NCBI GenBank assembly: GCA_963620035.1
Contig: CAVEXN010000004.1
Span: 48,348-112,347 of the forward strand
Origin: F23-D06 sp963620035
GTDB lineage: Bacteria > Bacteroidota > Bacteroidia > Bacteroidales > WCHB1-69
Reading direction: 5' to 3'
Length of the DNA stretch: 64,000 nt
The notes beneath the pieces are model-generated. The model saw only the letters and a program-made list of their open reading frames with translations, was not told where the DNA came from and made no database searches. The position numbers and the translations under genes are program-made. Each line of letters starts with the position of its first letter. The stretch's first letter is position 1. Of this stretch, positions 51,110 to 60,424 are shown one piece after another.

Positions 51110-52195
51110 CTATCTTATCGCCTCTTTGATATCGTCAATACACACAGAATCTCTCTGCAAAAGGCTCTGTATTGTACGTGCCTGTGCCGACAAGTCTCTG
51201 CCAATCAAGGCAGAAGCCAACGTAGTGATAGACTCCGGTATGGCGGTGTCCACGCCGACGATTTTCCCGATAGAGATAAACAGGCCAAGTCCTACGGGCA
51301 CATCTTCGTTAAGGTAACGGTGGTCGATGAAAGACGGTCCCTTGTTGGACGATTCCGCGAAGGAGCGGAATACATCCATGGCGTCAATGTTCAGGTTCTC
51401 CTCGTTGCGCCATTTGGCGGCTTCGAAATAGTTGAGCGGCTCGCAGCCGAAAGCCTCCAGAATGCGGTTCTTCTGCAAATCGAAGGCGTTGATGACCCGC
51501 AGCACCGAATCGGTAAAGGCCTCCTTGTACATCCAGAACTCGCCCTTGCTGTATTCGATGCGAGCGGCAGAGAAGAGCAGTCCGATAGGATGAACAATCA
51601 TATTGGGGTTATGCATGGCCGATTCGAGGATATGGCGACGCGAATAGTGCGTGTTGGAAAAACAGTGCGAGAGCAGGTCAAGCACACGCTCGAGTTCAGA
51701 CACAGGCGACACCGATATGGCATTGCGTGGGTTATAGAACGTGATGCGAACATACATCGAATCGACGATGCGGCCGTTGTAGGCGGTAGTCTCCCATTCG
51801 CTGTAAACCACATCCTTGCGGATATGTTTCCTGAAAATGAGGCTTCCCATATAGCCCGGGCAAAGGATGATGATCTGGCCGTCTTTGACGAAAGGTGCGA
51901 TGAGACGGGCCACATATTCGTGCTGGAGCGTCGTTGTGGTCACCATCAACACGTCTGCAAATTCCACGGCGAGCTGCACATCTTTCGTGATGAAGTGCGG
52001 ACGCACGAAAAAACGGCGGCCGCCGTTCGTCTCGTCTTTCACGTTATAACCGCCCTCCTGCCTTATCACGTCAAAGAAATCGTTGTTTCCCGCATTGGAA
52101 GTCTTGAGGATACCGACCTCTCCTGAACCGTTCTCCATCAACTTGGCGGCATGGATGAGTCCGGAGTTGCCGCTTCCTATAATTGTGAATTTCAT
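51110..52195 (-). CDS. NAD/NADP octopine/nopaline-type (opine) dehydrogenase family protein
   Basis: The protein has 361 residues from the ATG at 52195 (MKFTIIGSGNSG). An N-terminal Rossmann motif is followed by the all-helical C-terminal domain of the opine dehydrogenase family, with HNPNMIVHPIGLLFSA marking the conserved histidine region and a helical end. Family members reductively condense an amino acid with a keto acid, or in some metallophore pathways act on a polyamine. There are no metallophore genes nearby, so the substrate is unknown. It converges on the GNAT gene (8 bp gap). A box at 52227-52234 supports this start over 52255. Confidence 0.8.
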   Translation of the reverse strand: MKFTIIGSGNSGLIHAAKLMENGSGEVGILKTSNAGNNDFFDVIRQEGGYNVKDETNGGRRFFVRPHFITKDVQLAVEFADVLMVTTTTLQHEYVARLIAPFVKDGQIIILCPGYMGSLIFRKHIRKDVVYSEWETTAYNGRIVDSMYVRITFYNPRNAISVSPVSELERVLDLLSHCFSNTHYSRRHILESAMHNPNMIVHPIGLLFSAARIEYSKGEFWMYKEAFTDSVLRVINAFDLQKNRILEAFGCEPLNYFEAAKWRNEENLNIDAMDVFRSFAESSNKGPSFIDHRYLNEDVPVGLGLFISIGKIVGVDTAIPESITTLASALIGRDLSAQARTIQSLLQRDSVCIDDIKEAIR

Positions 52196-52226
52196 AATCC
52201 TGTCAATTGTTTCGGATAAAAGCGTG

Positions 52227-52234
52227 CAAACATA
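52227..52234 (-). promoter_or_regulatory. -7 promoter element of the opine-dehydrogenase-like gene
   Basis: Leftward TATGTTTG, 31 bp upstream of the ATG at 52195. Confidence 0.55.
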
Positions 52235-52282
52235 CAGAAAAAAAACAATCCTCACACAGTGACCGCACGTAAATAAATCCGC

Positions 52283-52306
52283 CGCTGCATATCAGCATCA
52301 GCAGCG
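52283..52306 (-). terminator. Hairpin downstream of the haem operon (weak)
   Basis: CGCTGC (52283-52288) pairs with GCAGCG (52301-52306), then an AT-rich stretch in the leftward direction. It may end the hmu transcript, although the stem is short. Confidence 0.35.
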
Positions 52307-52332
52307 TTCATCTGAGAGCATTGGTTTCATAC

Positions 52333-52662
52333 CTATTCAGGCACATAGATGATTTCGCCGTTCTCGAGTTCGTAGGCGATGCCGATTTTCTTTCCCCGGC
52401 GACCCTCGTCTGGATTCTGGTCTTCCGAGGGCGTATAACGGCTGATCTTCTCCCCCTCTTTCGTGATAATCTCCATATTCTCCTTGCCGGGATTCTTGAC
52501 AACCGTAAAATCCTCCTGATTCAGCATCTCTGTCATATTGTAGCGGGTTACCAAAGCCACCATCAAGGCTACGGCGAAGACCATGGCCACGTCAAAGAGG
52601 TTGCCGACTACGCTCATCGGGTCATTGTCGTCATCGTCTTTTCTAAGCAGTCTCCGTCTCAT
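52333..52662 (-). CDS. hmuV: HmuV-like DUF2149 membrane protein
   Basis: The 109-residue protein has one transmembrane helix (VGNLFDVAMVFAVALMVALV, about residues 19-40) after a short basic start MRRRLLRKDDD, and a polar C-terminal domain with KNPGKENMEIITKEG. This matches DUF2149, an ExbD-like partner for the proton-channel protein encoded next to it. It ends the hmu operon, and its ATG overlaps the stop of hmuU. Confidence 0.82.
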   Translation of the reverse strand: MRRRLLRKDDDDNDPMSVVGNLFDVAMVFAVALMVALVTRYNMTEMLNQEDFTVVKNPGKENMEIITKEGEKISRYTPSEDQNPDEGRRGKKIGIAYELENGEIIYVPE

Positions 52663-53261
52663 TTCTTCTCTGTTTTTGTTTTGAGCAACTCGGCCACAAA
52701 CTCAAGGTTGCCAAGGTCGCGAAGATACCAGCGCTGCTTGGTCTGCTGCGTGATGAATCCGATGGCGGCTGCAAAAAGTCCAACTACCGTTGTGGCAAAA
52801 GCCACCTGCATGTTGTAGGCCATGGAGGCAATGTCGCCCGTTGAAAGTCCTACCAAAGCCGGTCCCATCGGTATCAAAGTTCCCATAAGTCCTAACATCG
52901 GCCCCATCTTGCAGAGGGTCTTGGAGACGGCAAGGTCTTTGTCTGCCTTGATCTCGAATTCCGAAATCAGCCTTTGTTGCAATGCCACATTGTCGGCAGC
53001 ATCGAGCAGACGCCCCATATAGGTCACCACAAGCGAGGGGTTCTTCTTCGGAAGACTCTCTTTGAGGTCCTGCACATTGTCAGCATTCAGACCGTCAAGG
53101 GCGGTGTTGAGCAGCGAGGCCGTGCGGCGTATGGCCAGGTATTGCCCGAAGAAACTCCCCGCCAGCAGCAAGGAGCGGATGAAAAAGAAGATGAGCAACA
53201 CAACAACGGGGACCAGCAGTCCGGTTGAAATCCAAAAAAGGACATCTGAAATGTAATTCAT
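52659..53261 (-). CDS. hmuU: HmuU-like MotA/TolQ/ExbB proton-channel protein
   Basis: The 200-residue protein has three membrane helices (about 8-38, 117-142 and 148-175), with the MotA/TolQ/ExbB core KMGPMLGLMGTLIPMGPALVGLSTGDIASMAYNMQVAFATTVVGLF. It couples proton flow to a partner, likely powering HmuS or a dedicated energy-transfer step (inference). It is separated from HmuT by 4 bp and overlaps hmuV. Confidence 0.88.
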   Translation of the reverse strand: MNYISDVLFWISTGLLVPVVVLLIFFFIRSLLLAGSFFGQYLAIRRTASLLNTALDGLNADNVQDLKESLPKKNPSLVVTYMGRLLDAADNVALQQRLISEFEIKADKDLAVSKTLCKMGPMLGLMGTLIPMGPALVGLSTGDIASMAYNMQVAFATTVVGLFAAAIGFITQQTKQRWYLRDLGNLEFVAELLKTKTEKK

Positions 53262-53265
53262 AGCA

Positions 53266-53961
53266 TTATTTGTTTTTTATTGACTTTTTCATTTTTATAT
53301 TGTAAAACAGTGCGCCGAAGAGGATGCCGCCACCAACCAGTGCCGCCACCCCGGCCAAAGAACCCCAGTTGACCTCGCTGATTCCATCAACGGCAGTACG
53401 TCCGTTTACGGTTGCCACAATTCCCAGCACGGCTATGAAAGCGTTCAGCAAGAAGAACACTTCGAGGCGTATGTCTTTCTCGGGCAGCAATTTCTTGAGC
53501 GCAAATGTGCCTGACGGTATGACTATGGCCACAATTGCCGCCAGCCCCCAGGATACAAGCGGGAAAGAGACGCCGGGCAGCGCAAACACGGCACTGACCA
53601 GCAGACTGAACAGCACGGGATAAATCAGAATGCCCGGAAACCACCTCAACAAACGGTAGAGTCTGATTATACGCGGTTTGAGAAGTCCTGAATTGCCTAT
53701 ATGAACCGCCAGCAGACAGAATGCGATGTTGAGTGCCACCTCAACGGTCAACACGACGGCTATGTCAAGCATCAGTGCCGAGTCGGCGAGCCAGTCAGAA
53801 ATCCGCGTCATAGACTGCTCAATGGCTATCGGCCACATGAGCCCCATGAACAAGGTGCAGACGGCCGTAGAAACCGCTACCCTTAGGGGCTTGCGGTAGG
53901 TCTGCTTCAGAATGTAGTTGAAGCAGACTAACATCATTATGACGGCAGCAACGGTTTCCAT
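53266..53961 (-). CDS. hmuT: HmuT-like polytopic membrane protein (DUF2162-type)
   Basis: From the ATG at 53961 (METVAAVIMMLVCF) the protein has 231 residues with about seven hydrophobic segments. The frame is open upstream to 54240 but that region overlaps hmuS and is not membrane-like. The ATG overlaps the hmuS stop (TGATG), fixing the start. The family is that encoded between CobN-like HmuS and ExbB-like proteins; its transport role is unproven. Sequence features: PLRVAVSTAVCTLFMGLMWP, PSGTFALKKLLPEKDIRLEVFF. Confidence 0.75.
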   Translation of the reverse strand: METVAAVIMMLVCFNYILKQTYRKPLRVAVSTAVCTLFMGLMWPIAIEQSMTRISDWLADSALMLDIAVVLTVEVALNIAFCLLAVHIGNSGLLKPRIIRLYRLLRWFPGILIYPVLFSLLVSAVFALPGVSFPLVSWGLAAIVAIVIPSGTFALKKLLPEKDIRLEVFFLLNAFIAVLGIVATVNGRTAVDGISEVNWGSLAGVAALVGGGILFGALFYNIKMKKSIKNK

Positions 53962-56900
53962 CAAGATTCCATTTTTTTGCGGCGCCGGCGAACGACGAGC
54001 ACCAGTGCGACAACGGCGCCGGCAGCGATTACGCCCACTGCTACATTGCTGACGATTTTGACGTTGCGCTCTGAACCGTTCAGTTCTTCGCGCTTGAGCA
54101 CCATACCTTTCTCGTTGCCGTTGGCCTGTGCTTCGCGTATCTCGCGGATGTTGGCGTTGTACTGCTTGGCCGCCTGCGGCGAGGTCTTGGAGGCTATGAA
54201 AGACTGCAGTTTGGTGTTGCCGCACACAAAGCCGGAACACGAAGGCTTGAATTTCACCACCATTTCAGTATGTTGGGCGGCTATTTCAGCAAGTTGTTCG
54301 GCCGAGGCGTTCCACAGCCCTTTGCGGGCGCTCTCCATCATCACGGCGGTCATCTCCTCAAAGGCTGCCGAGTTCTGTTTCTCAAAATATTCTTTTACGC
54401 CAAGGTTATAGCGGTCTTTGACATAAATGTCGTAAATCTCGTTCCATAGGGCATCGTCGATGACATCGGGCTTCATCACATTCCAGCCGTACATGTTCTT
54501 CACCACCTCCGAAAAACTCTCTGCCGAAGAAGAGCCGCCTTTCATCTTCTCTTTGATGTAGTCAGGATTGAAAACCGTGGTACGCCCCTCCACGCCTATC
54601 GCCTCTTTGAGTTCCTGCATCCTCATATTGTTGCGGTTGCGGTAGTCGCTCATGTAGGCATCGGGTTCTTTGCCGGTGACATTGCGCACGGCGAGGTTCA
54701 GTCCGCCCATGAACTCATATACGTGGTCGAGGCTCAAGGCGCCCCAAGTGTTGCTCTGCCGCGGCTGCACCACGGCATCGGTGTTGGTCAACGCCGCCTC
54801 AAAAGCATATTGCGGCACTTGCTCCCACTCTTTCTCGCTGCCATAATAAGCCGACATGTTCTGGATGTAGATGCCGGCGATTTCTGAAGACTGTTCCCAA
54901 CGGTCGCCCTGCTCTACCATTCCGGTGATGCCCGTGCCGTAGTTGCCGTTCACGCCACCGAAGACGCGGTAGTGTGACATGGTGCGAGCATCTTTGGGCG
55001 ATACGCCTTTCTTGATCAGGCTCCGTTCAGCGTCCACCACCCCCATAGCAACGAAGTTGTCATACTTGTCGTCCTTTGCGGAGGCCGCCATATCCACGGC
55101 ACGCGAGATGAGGAAGAGGCGCGAGGCGGCGATGTCGCGCAACTGTCCGCTGGTCTGCACCACGACATCTATGCGGGGACGCCCCAGTTCGGCCGACGGT
55201 ATGAGCCGCAAGTCCGTCACACGTCCGAAAACGTCGCGCACAGGCTCAACTCCTAACATATAGAGCACCTGGGCTATGGTGGCGCCCTCCGTCTCTATGA
55301 ACTCACTGCTCCAGAGCGTATAGCTGACCTTTCTGGGGAATGAGTCATTGTGCCGGTCTTGATATTGCCTGATGGTGCTTGCCACCAATTCCTTGCCGCG
55401 TTCCCAGGCCGTCTCGCCCGGCGTTGCCTCTGCATTCACGGCATAGAGGTTTCGTCCCGTGGGCACGGCTTCGGGGTTGACTATCGGGTCGCCGCCGGCC
55501 GAGGGCAGAATATAGCCGCCGTCCATGGCATTCAGTATGGCGGCAAACTCCATCTGCGGACTGTCCTCGAGGTTTTGCTTGTATTTCCCGACATTGCAAA
55601 GCGTACGCTCCAACTCCTGCACGGCCCGGGCAAAATCCTTGTCCGCTTTGCTGTCTTCAGGCTTTACTCCTGACATCGCCCACATACCTTCGGTCATGCC
55701 GGAGGCCTGTCCAGCGGAATTTGACTTGACATAGTCAGACGAGGCACTTCCTTTCGGTATCCACGAGGGGTGACGACCTTTTTTAGGAATACCCGCAGGA
55801 TGTCCCGATGGTTTCCCTGAAGAATGGGCTGAAGCCTTGCCGGCTTTTGCATCAGAAGAGTTTGCCGCGGATTGCATGGCCATCATCCTTGACATCATGT
55901 CGTCATTGGCCGAAGAGAACGAAGAGGCTGTCTTGCGTGCTTTGGCCAGTTCCTGTGCCGTGATGCCGGCGGTTGTGCAGATGAAGGCATCGTTGACCTG
56001 GACTTTTCCATCATAAAGACGTGCTACAAGTTTCCGGGCAGGGAGCAGATAACGTTGCGTGAACTGTGACTTGTGCTTTTCCATGTCGGCAGGCGCTTTC
56101 CCGTGGAGTTTGTCAAGTGCCAGCAGCGAATAGGCAATCGGCTCGGTAGCCATGGCATAGACGCTGCTTCTGATGCGTTCGTTGGAATAGGGCTTGCCCA
56201 AAGTGTAGAGTTCGCCGGTGACCTTCTCGTTCACCAGCTCCTCGGCGAAGCTCTCAATGCGTGAGATTTCCTGTTCTGTATAGGGTTTTGACAAAACAGA
56301 ATCGAGTCGGAGGTCGCGGTGTATGCCCAACTGCACGGCTGTCTTCTTGACCTTGAGCGAGGCTTTCTCCAAGGCTGACCTGTTCTCCTTGCCAAGCATC
56401 GTGTTGTACTCCTGCACGGCGTCGGTGAGGCTGCGGTAGGCGTCGCGCAGGTTGCTTTCCATAAACGGAGGCGTAAGGTGCGACAACAATGTGGCATACG
56501 TGCGGCGTTTGGCTATCATGCCCTCGCCCACATCGCCGATCGTATAGACATAAAGGTGCGGAGTGGCGCACACGAGCGCATCGGGCCAGTCGTGACTGCT
56601 CAATGCCACCTGCTTGCGCGGCGTGAACTCCAGACTTCCGTGCGTGCCGAAATGAAGCATAATGTCCGCATTGAAGGCGTAACGGGCCCAGAGGTAGGAG
56701 GCAATATAAGCGTGCGGCGGGGCGGCATCGGTGCCGTGTACCATGGCGAAGTCGTCGGAGCCTATGCCTGCGGCCAACTGCGGGATCAGCACAACGTTGC
56801 CGAAAATCAGTCGCGGCAAGGCCAGATTGCCTTTGCTGTCTGCTATGTAGTGTCCTGGGAATGCCCCGTCCTGCTCTTCCACCTCTTTCATCATCTCGGG

Positions 56901-58262
56901 ACGGATTGCCTTTTTTGTCCATTTGCTGTAATCCGCCGCTGTGATGAGTTCCGGGTTGCCGTTCCTGAGAAAATCAGACTTTGCACCTTCAGCGTAAGCA
57001 TTGAACAAAGAGCCTTGACGCTGTATGCGGGACTGCAGTTCGGCGGGCGATGCGGGCAGGTTCTCCACTTGGTATCCTGCCTGTTTCATCTTCACCAGAA
57101 GATTATACAGGGACTCGACAACCTCCATTCCGGCAGCGGTCATGGCGTTCTGTCCGGGTCCCTTGTAATAGTAGATGGCCACACGTTTTTGGCTGTTAGG
57201 CTTGTGTTTCAAGGCAATGTGGTTGTTGACGGTCTGCACGAACATTTCAAGGCGCTCGGGGATGGCATACACCTGTTGCAGCCCCTCCTTGTCAATGCGG
57301 TGGCCGAAAAGCACAACCGGGCGGATGGCCCCGTCTATTTCCGGCATTACGATGCTCTGCGACATGAAACCGCCGTTCATGCCCATCTTGTCTTTCTCCC
57401 ATTCATCCACCAAGGTGTTGACATTGAGTGGGGCGAACAAGGGGATGTTCCTTTCGGCCAGGCAGTTGACGAGAAAGTCGCCTGACCGCCCATGCGCCAT
57501 GTTGATGACGGCGGAGGGATTGATAGAGTCCATCCGGCCGCTTTTCACCAACTCGTGCATGTCGCGGACGGGATAAACTACGTTGCCGGTCTCTTCAAGT
57601 TTCGCTATCAGGTCAGTGGGATCTCCCATCTGCCCCGTCACGATGACCCTCGGGGCTTCCGGTTTGTATAGATTGTGCTTTTTCAGGAAAGCGTTGTATT
57701 CGGCAAGGGTTGCAAAGTCAGTTTCCTCGTCATCGGGATGTGAAGGGTCGATGTGGTAAAACTGTTTCTCGTCACGCATCACAGGATTCTCCGGCACGGG
57801 TGTTCCGGCAGTCTTGCCGTCAATGTTGCGGCGGATGTAGAGCAGCATATTGCGGTAATTGCGACGGCCGCCGCCGGCAAGATACCCCCTGATGGCGGAT
57901 TCATCGGCAGAGTCAATCGACACGATGCGGTTGTCGGGGTTGGTAGCCATCGTCGTCAGCACCGCCATCCCTTTGTCGGCGGCTTCCTGGATCCGGGTGC
58001 GTTGCTCGGCCGTGATGCGGAGTCCCATGCCGTTGATCATCACCATATCGTATTTGCCGATTTTTTTCAGGTTCTCGGGGTCTAAGGAGGCTAATTTCAC
58101 CCGCTTGAGGTCGTTTGCCTTGGCAATCTCGCCCGTAGTGATAGCCTGATAGTTGAGGAATGCTATTCTCGTAGGAGAAAAGAAAATGTTCCAGGTCACG
58201 ATGCCTGAAACGATCAGAAGCAGAGCCGCAATGCCCGCCATGACTGTTTTTTTTCGATTCAT
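53961..58262 (-). CDS. hmuS: HmuS, CobN-like large chelatase-family protein, membrane-anchored
   Basis: This 1433-residue protein is a CobN/Mg-chelatase-subunit-H homologue with MLHFGTHGSLEFTPRK, the conserved HGS(L)E motif, and the late regions GRPRIDVVVQTSGQLRDIA and VFGGVNGNYGTGITGM. It has a TM anchor at each end (about residues 9-28, and 1402-1425 before RRRRKKMES). About residues 785-870 form a Ser/Gly/Lys/His-rich insertion. In Porphyromonas and Bacteroides HmuS is encoded with a haem receptor and is reported to act on haem, removing iron. No B12 genes are nearby, so cobalt chelation is unlikely. It follows hmuR by 5 bp. Confidence 0.85.
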   Translation of the reverse strand: MNRKKTVMAGIAALLLIVSGIVTWNIFFSPTRIAFLNYQAITTGEIAKANDLKRVKLASLDPENLKKIGKYDMVMINGMGLRITAEQRTRIQEAADKGMAVLTTMATNPDNRIVSIDSADESAIRGYLAGGGRRNYRNMLLYIRRNIDGKTAGTPVPENPVMRDEKQFYHIDPSHPDDEETDFATLAEYNAFLKKHNLYKPEAPRVIVTGQMGDPTDLIAKLEETGNVVYPVRDMHELVKSGRMDSINPSAVINMAHGRSGDFLVNCLAERNIPLFAPLNVNTLVDEWEKDKMGMNGGFMSQSIVMPEIDGAIRPVVLFGHRIDKEGLQQVYAIPERLEMFVQTVNNHIALKHKPNSQKRVAIYYYKGPGQNAMTAAGMEVVESLYNLLVKMKQAGYQVENLPASPAELQSRIQRQGSLFNAYAEGAKSDFLRNGNPELITAADYSKWTKKAIRPEMMKEVEEQDGAFPGHYIADSKGNLALPRLIFGNVVLIPQLAAGIGSDDFAMVHGTDAAPPHAYIASYLWARYAFNADIMLHFGTHGSLEFTPRKQVALSSHDWPDALVCATPHLYVYTIGDVGEGMIAKRRTYATLLSHLTPPFMESNLRDAYRSLTDAVQEYNTMLGKENRSALEKASLKVKKTAVQLGIHRDLRLDSVLSKPYTEQEISRIESFAEELVNEKVTGELYTLGKPYSNERIRSSVYAMATEPIAYSLLALDKLHGKAPADMEKHKSQFTQRYLLPARKLVARLYDGKVQVNDAFICTTAGITAQELAKARKTASSFSSANDDMMSRMMAMQSAANSSDAKAGKASAHSSGKPSGHPAGIPKKGRHPSWIPKGSASSDYVKSNSAGQASGMTEGMWAMSGVKPEDSKADKDFARAVQELERTLCNVGKYKQNLEDSPQMEFAAILNAMDGGYILPSAGGDPIVNPEAVPTGRNLYAVNAEATPGETAWERGKELVASTIRQYQDRHNDSFPRKVSYTLWSSEFIETEGATIAQVLYMLGVEPVRDVFGRVTDLRLIPSAELGRPRIDVVVQTSGQLRDIAASRLFLISRAVDMAASAKDDKYDNFVAMGVVDAERSLIKKGVSPKDARTMSHYRVFGGVNGNYGTGITGMVEQGDRWEQSSEIAGIYIQNMSAYYGSEKEWEQVPQYAFEAALTNTDAVVQPRQSNTWGALSLDHVYEFMGGLNLAVRNVTGKEPDAYMSDYRNRNNMRMQELKEAIGVEGRTTVFNPDYIKEKMKGGSSSAESFSEVVKNMYGWNVMKPDVIDDALWNEIYDIYVKDRYNLGVKEYFEKQNSAAFEEMTAVMMESARKGLWNASAEQLAEIAAQHTEMVVKFKPSCSGFVCGNTKLQSFIASKTSPQAAKQYNANIREIREAQANGNEKGMVLKREELNGSERNVKIVSNVAVGVIAAGAVVALVLVVRRRRKKMES

Positions 58263-58267
58263 AATGG

Positions 58268-60424
58268 TTAAAATATGTTTTTCTTGAACATCTGTTCCAA
58301 ATCAAGCGAAATGCCCGCATAGAAAGCCGTGCCTGTCGTTGTGGGCGAATTGCTGTAATAGTATTCAGGTCTGTAATTGAAAAGGTTATCGACAGCCAAA
58401 TTGACATTAATGCCGCGCCAGATGTGCTGCACGAGGCTGAGTTTCCAGATGGTGTAGCCCGGATAGGTCTGCTTTTCCGTCTCTTCGTAGGAGGTCATGC
58501 TGGTATAGACATCGGCGGTCACTTTCGAGAGGAGGCGTCCGGACAGGCTGAGGCAGAAGCCATAGTTTTTCCAGTTCTTGTCGTAAGAGATGCGTGCCGT
58601 GGCGGTATGCGGACGTGTGGAGGAGAGCAGCGGCTCGCCTTTTCTGATATGTTCGTAAGTGTAGGCATACGAGACACGCCACGAGAGCCCGAAACGGTAT
58701 TTCCCGGTGGCGGATGCATCGACGCCGGCCACCTGGAGGCGCGACATGTTGGTGTAGATCATCCCTTCCTTGACCTTGTTCCATGCGGTAGTGATGCGGT
58801 TGTCTACTATGTTGTAGAAGCCTGTTACCGTAATGTTATGTCTTCTTCTGTTGTACTCGCCCGAGAGGGAGAAGTTGTGGCTGGTCTCTGCTTTCAGGTC
58901 GGGGTTCCCGTAAATCATGAATATGTTCCCCATATAAAAGTTCATATACATCTCCTTGAGTGTCGGGGCACGGAAGCCGCCGGCATAGGAGCCGCGGAGC
59001 GAAAAGTCCTTCATTTTGTACATCAGCCCTAATTTCGGAGATGTGTGAAAGAGATTTGCCGCCGAGAAGTAGTCGAAGCGGACGCTGGCGATGACATTGA
59101 CTTTCTTGTGCGGATTCCAGTCGAACTGCGCGAAGGCGTCGGCATTGTGCTGTATATGGTTGCCGTTGCCCTCAAACTGGTACGACATCAGATAGTCGCG
59201 CATATAGTCGCCGCCGATGGTCAGCGTATGTTTGCGGGCAAAGGTATGGTTGTAGATTGTCCGGAGGGTGTGCTGCACATTGCTGTAGTCGCGCACATCC
59301 TTGTCGGTGACGATCAGGTAGTCGCTCTTGTCATACTGGTCGAAGGCGTACGACAGTTCAAGGTTGTCTCGGTCGGTGATGTCATAGTTGCCTTTGAGTC
59401 CGCCGGAAAAGCTGCGGTAGCGGTCCTTGGTGCTGCCCTCTGGGTCTCTTTCGCGGAAGTAGTAGCCGGCACGTGCCGTGAACTTGAGGTTGTCGACGGG
59501 GGTGAATATGAGCCGCTCCTTTACGTTGAGGGTCTTGTTGGCGTAGATTTTGCTGTAGTCGCCCATAGTGTCGCTGCCGGTGCCTCGGGTAAGGTCGATG
59601 GCGTCGATGGAGGTGTATTGCACATTGGTCATGGAGTTGAAGCGGCCTTTGTTGAATCCCACAGAGCCGCCGTAACGCTGCTCGTTGTGTGCGCCGTAAC
59701 GGCCGTTGAGGTTCACCGACCACGGCTCTTCGGCCTTGCGGCTGAGGATGTTAACCACGCCCCCGATGGCATTGGAGCCGTACAGCGACGAAGCGGCTCC
59801 TTTGACAATCTCGATGCTTTTGACATTGTCCATATTGAGGCGGCTGTAGTCCACATTGTCTAAAGTCTCCCCGGCAAGCCGTTCCCCGTCAACCAGGAAC
59901 AGCACGGCATTGCCGCCGAAGCCTGACATGTTGAGCGAGGTCTGCTGGTTCATGGAATAGGAGAACTCGATGCCCGGCAGCTCAGTCTGCAGCAACTCTC
60001 CGACGTTGGTGGCGTCCACCGTCTTGATGTCCGCATCGGTAATCACCCGGGTGATAATGGGCACATCCTTGAGCGCACGCGGCGTGCGCGTTCCCGTGAC
60101 TACCACACGGTCAAGCATCGTAGTGTGCGCCCTCAACAGGAAATCGACCCTGCCGCTTTTGTCGGACGGCACGGTTTTGGCCGTGTCGGCGTACCCAATC
60201 AACGACACCTTGACCGTACAGTCGCGTTTCCCGGGCAGGTTCAATTCGTAATAGCCTTTGGCATTCGAAACAGTGCCGACCGTCGGGGTCTCCTGCACCA
60301 CAATGGTGGCATTGGCAATGGGATGGAGGTCGCCATCCATGACAGTGCCGTAGATCCGGCACTGGGCGGACAAATCCGGCAAGAACAGCAATGCCGGAAG
60401 AAAGATAAGGAAAAATCTTCGCAT
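58268..60424 (-). CDS. hmuR: TonB-dependent outer-membrane receptor HmuR
   Basis: The 718-residue protein has a signal peptide (FFLIFLPALLFLPDLSAQ) and an N-terminal carboxypeptidase-like domain (ATIVVQETPTVGTVSNAKGYYEL). A plug domain (RVVVTGTRTPRALKDVPIITRVI) and a 22-strand barrel ending in a Phe (MFKKNIF) follow. TonB receptors of this size and context (next to HmuY and HmuS) take up haem. Its ATG overlaps the hmuY stop (TGATG), so the two are coupled. Confidence 0.9.
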   Translation of the reverse strand: MRRFFLIFLPALLFLPDLSAQCRIYGTVMDGDLHPIANATIVVQETPTVGTVSNAKGYYELNLPGKRDCTVKVSLIGYADTAKTVPSDKSGRVDFLLRAHTTMLDRVVVTGTRTPRALKDVPIITRVITDADIKTVDATNVGELLQTELPGIEFSYSMNQQTSLNMSGFGGNAVLFLVDGERLAGETLDNVDYSRLNMDNVKSIEIVKGAASSLYGSNAIGGVVNILSRKAEEPWSVNLNGRYGAHNEQRYGGSVGFNKGRFNSMTNVQYTSIDAIDLTRGTGSDTMGDYSKIYANKTLNVKERLIFTPVDNLKFTARAGYYFRERDPEGSTKDRYRSFSGGLKGNYDITDRDNLELSYAFDQYDKSDYLIVTDKDVRDYSNVQHTLRTIYNHTFARKHTLTIGGDYMRDYLMSYQFEGNGNHIQHNADAFAQFDWNPHKKVNVIASVRFDYFSAANLFHTSPKLGLMYKMKDFSLRGSYAGGFRAPTLKEMYMNFYMGNIFMIYGNPDLKAETSHNFSLSGEYNRRRHNITVTGFYNIVDNRITTAWNKVKEGMIYTNMSRLQVAGVDASATGKYRFGLSWRVSYAYTYEHIRKGEPLLSSTRPHTATARISYDKNWKNYGFCLSLSGRLLSKVTADVYTSMTSYEETEKQTYPGYTIWKLSLVQHIWRGINVNLAVDNLFNYRPEYYYSNSPTTTGTAFYAGISLDLEQMFKKNIF

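Noticed and set aside
53962..54240. 93-codon upstream extension of hmuT
   Set aside because: Lies inside the 3' end of hmuS; the ATG at 53961, which overlaps the hmuS stop, starts a proper membrane protein.
53961..58262. CobN cobaltochelatase for vitamin B12 synthesis
   Set aside because: Neighbouring haem receptor, HmuY and ExbB-like genes, and membrane anchors at both ends, fit HmuS. No other cobalamin genes are nearby.
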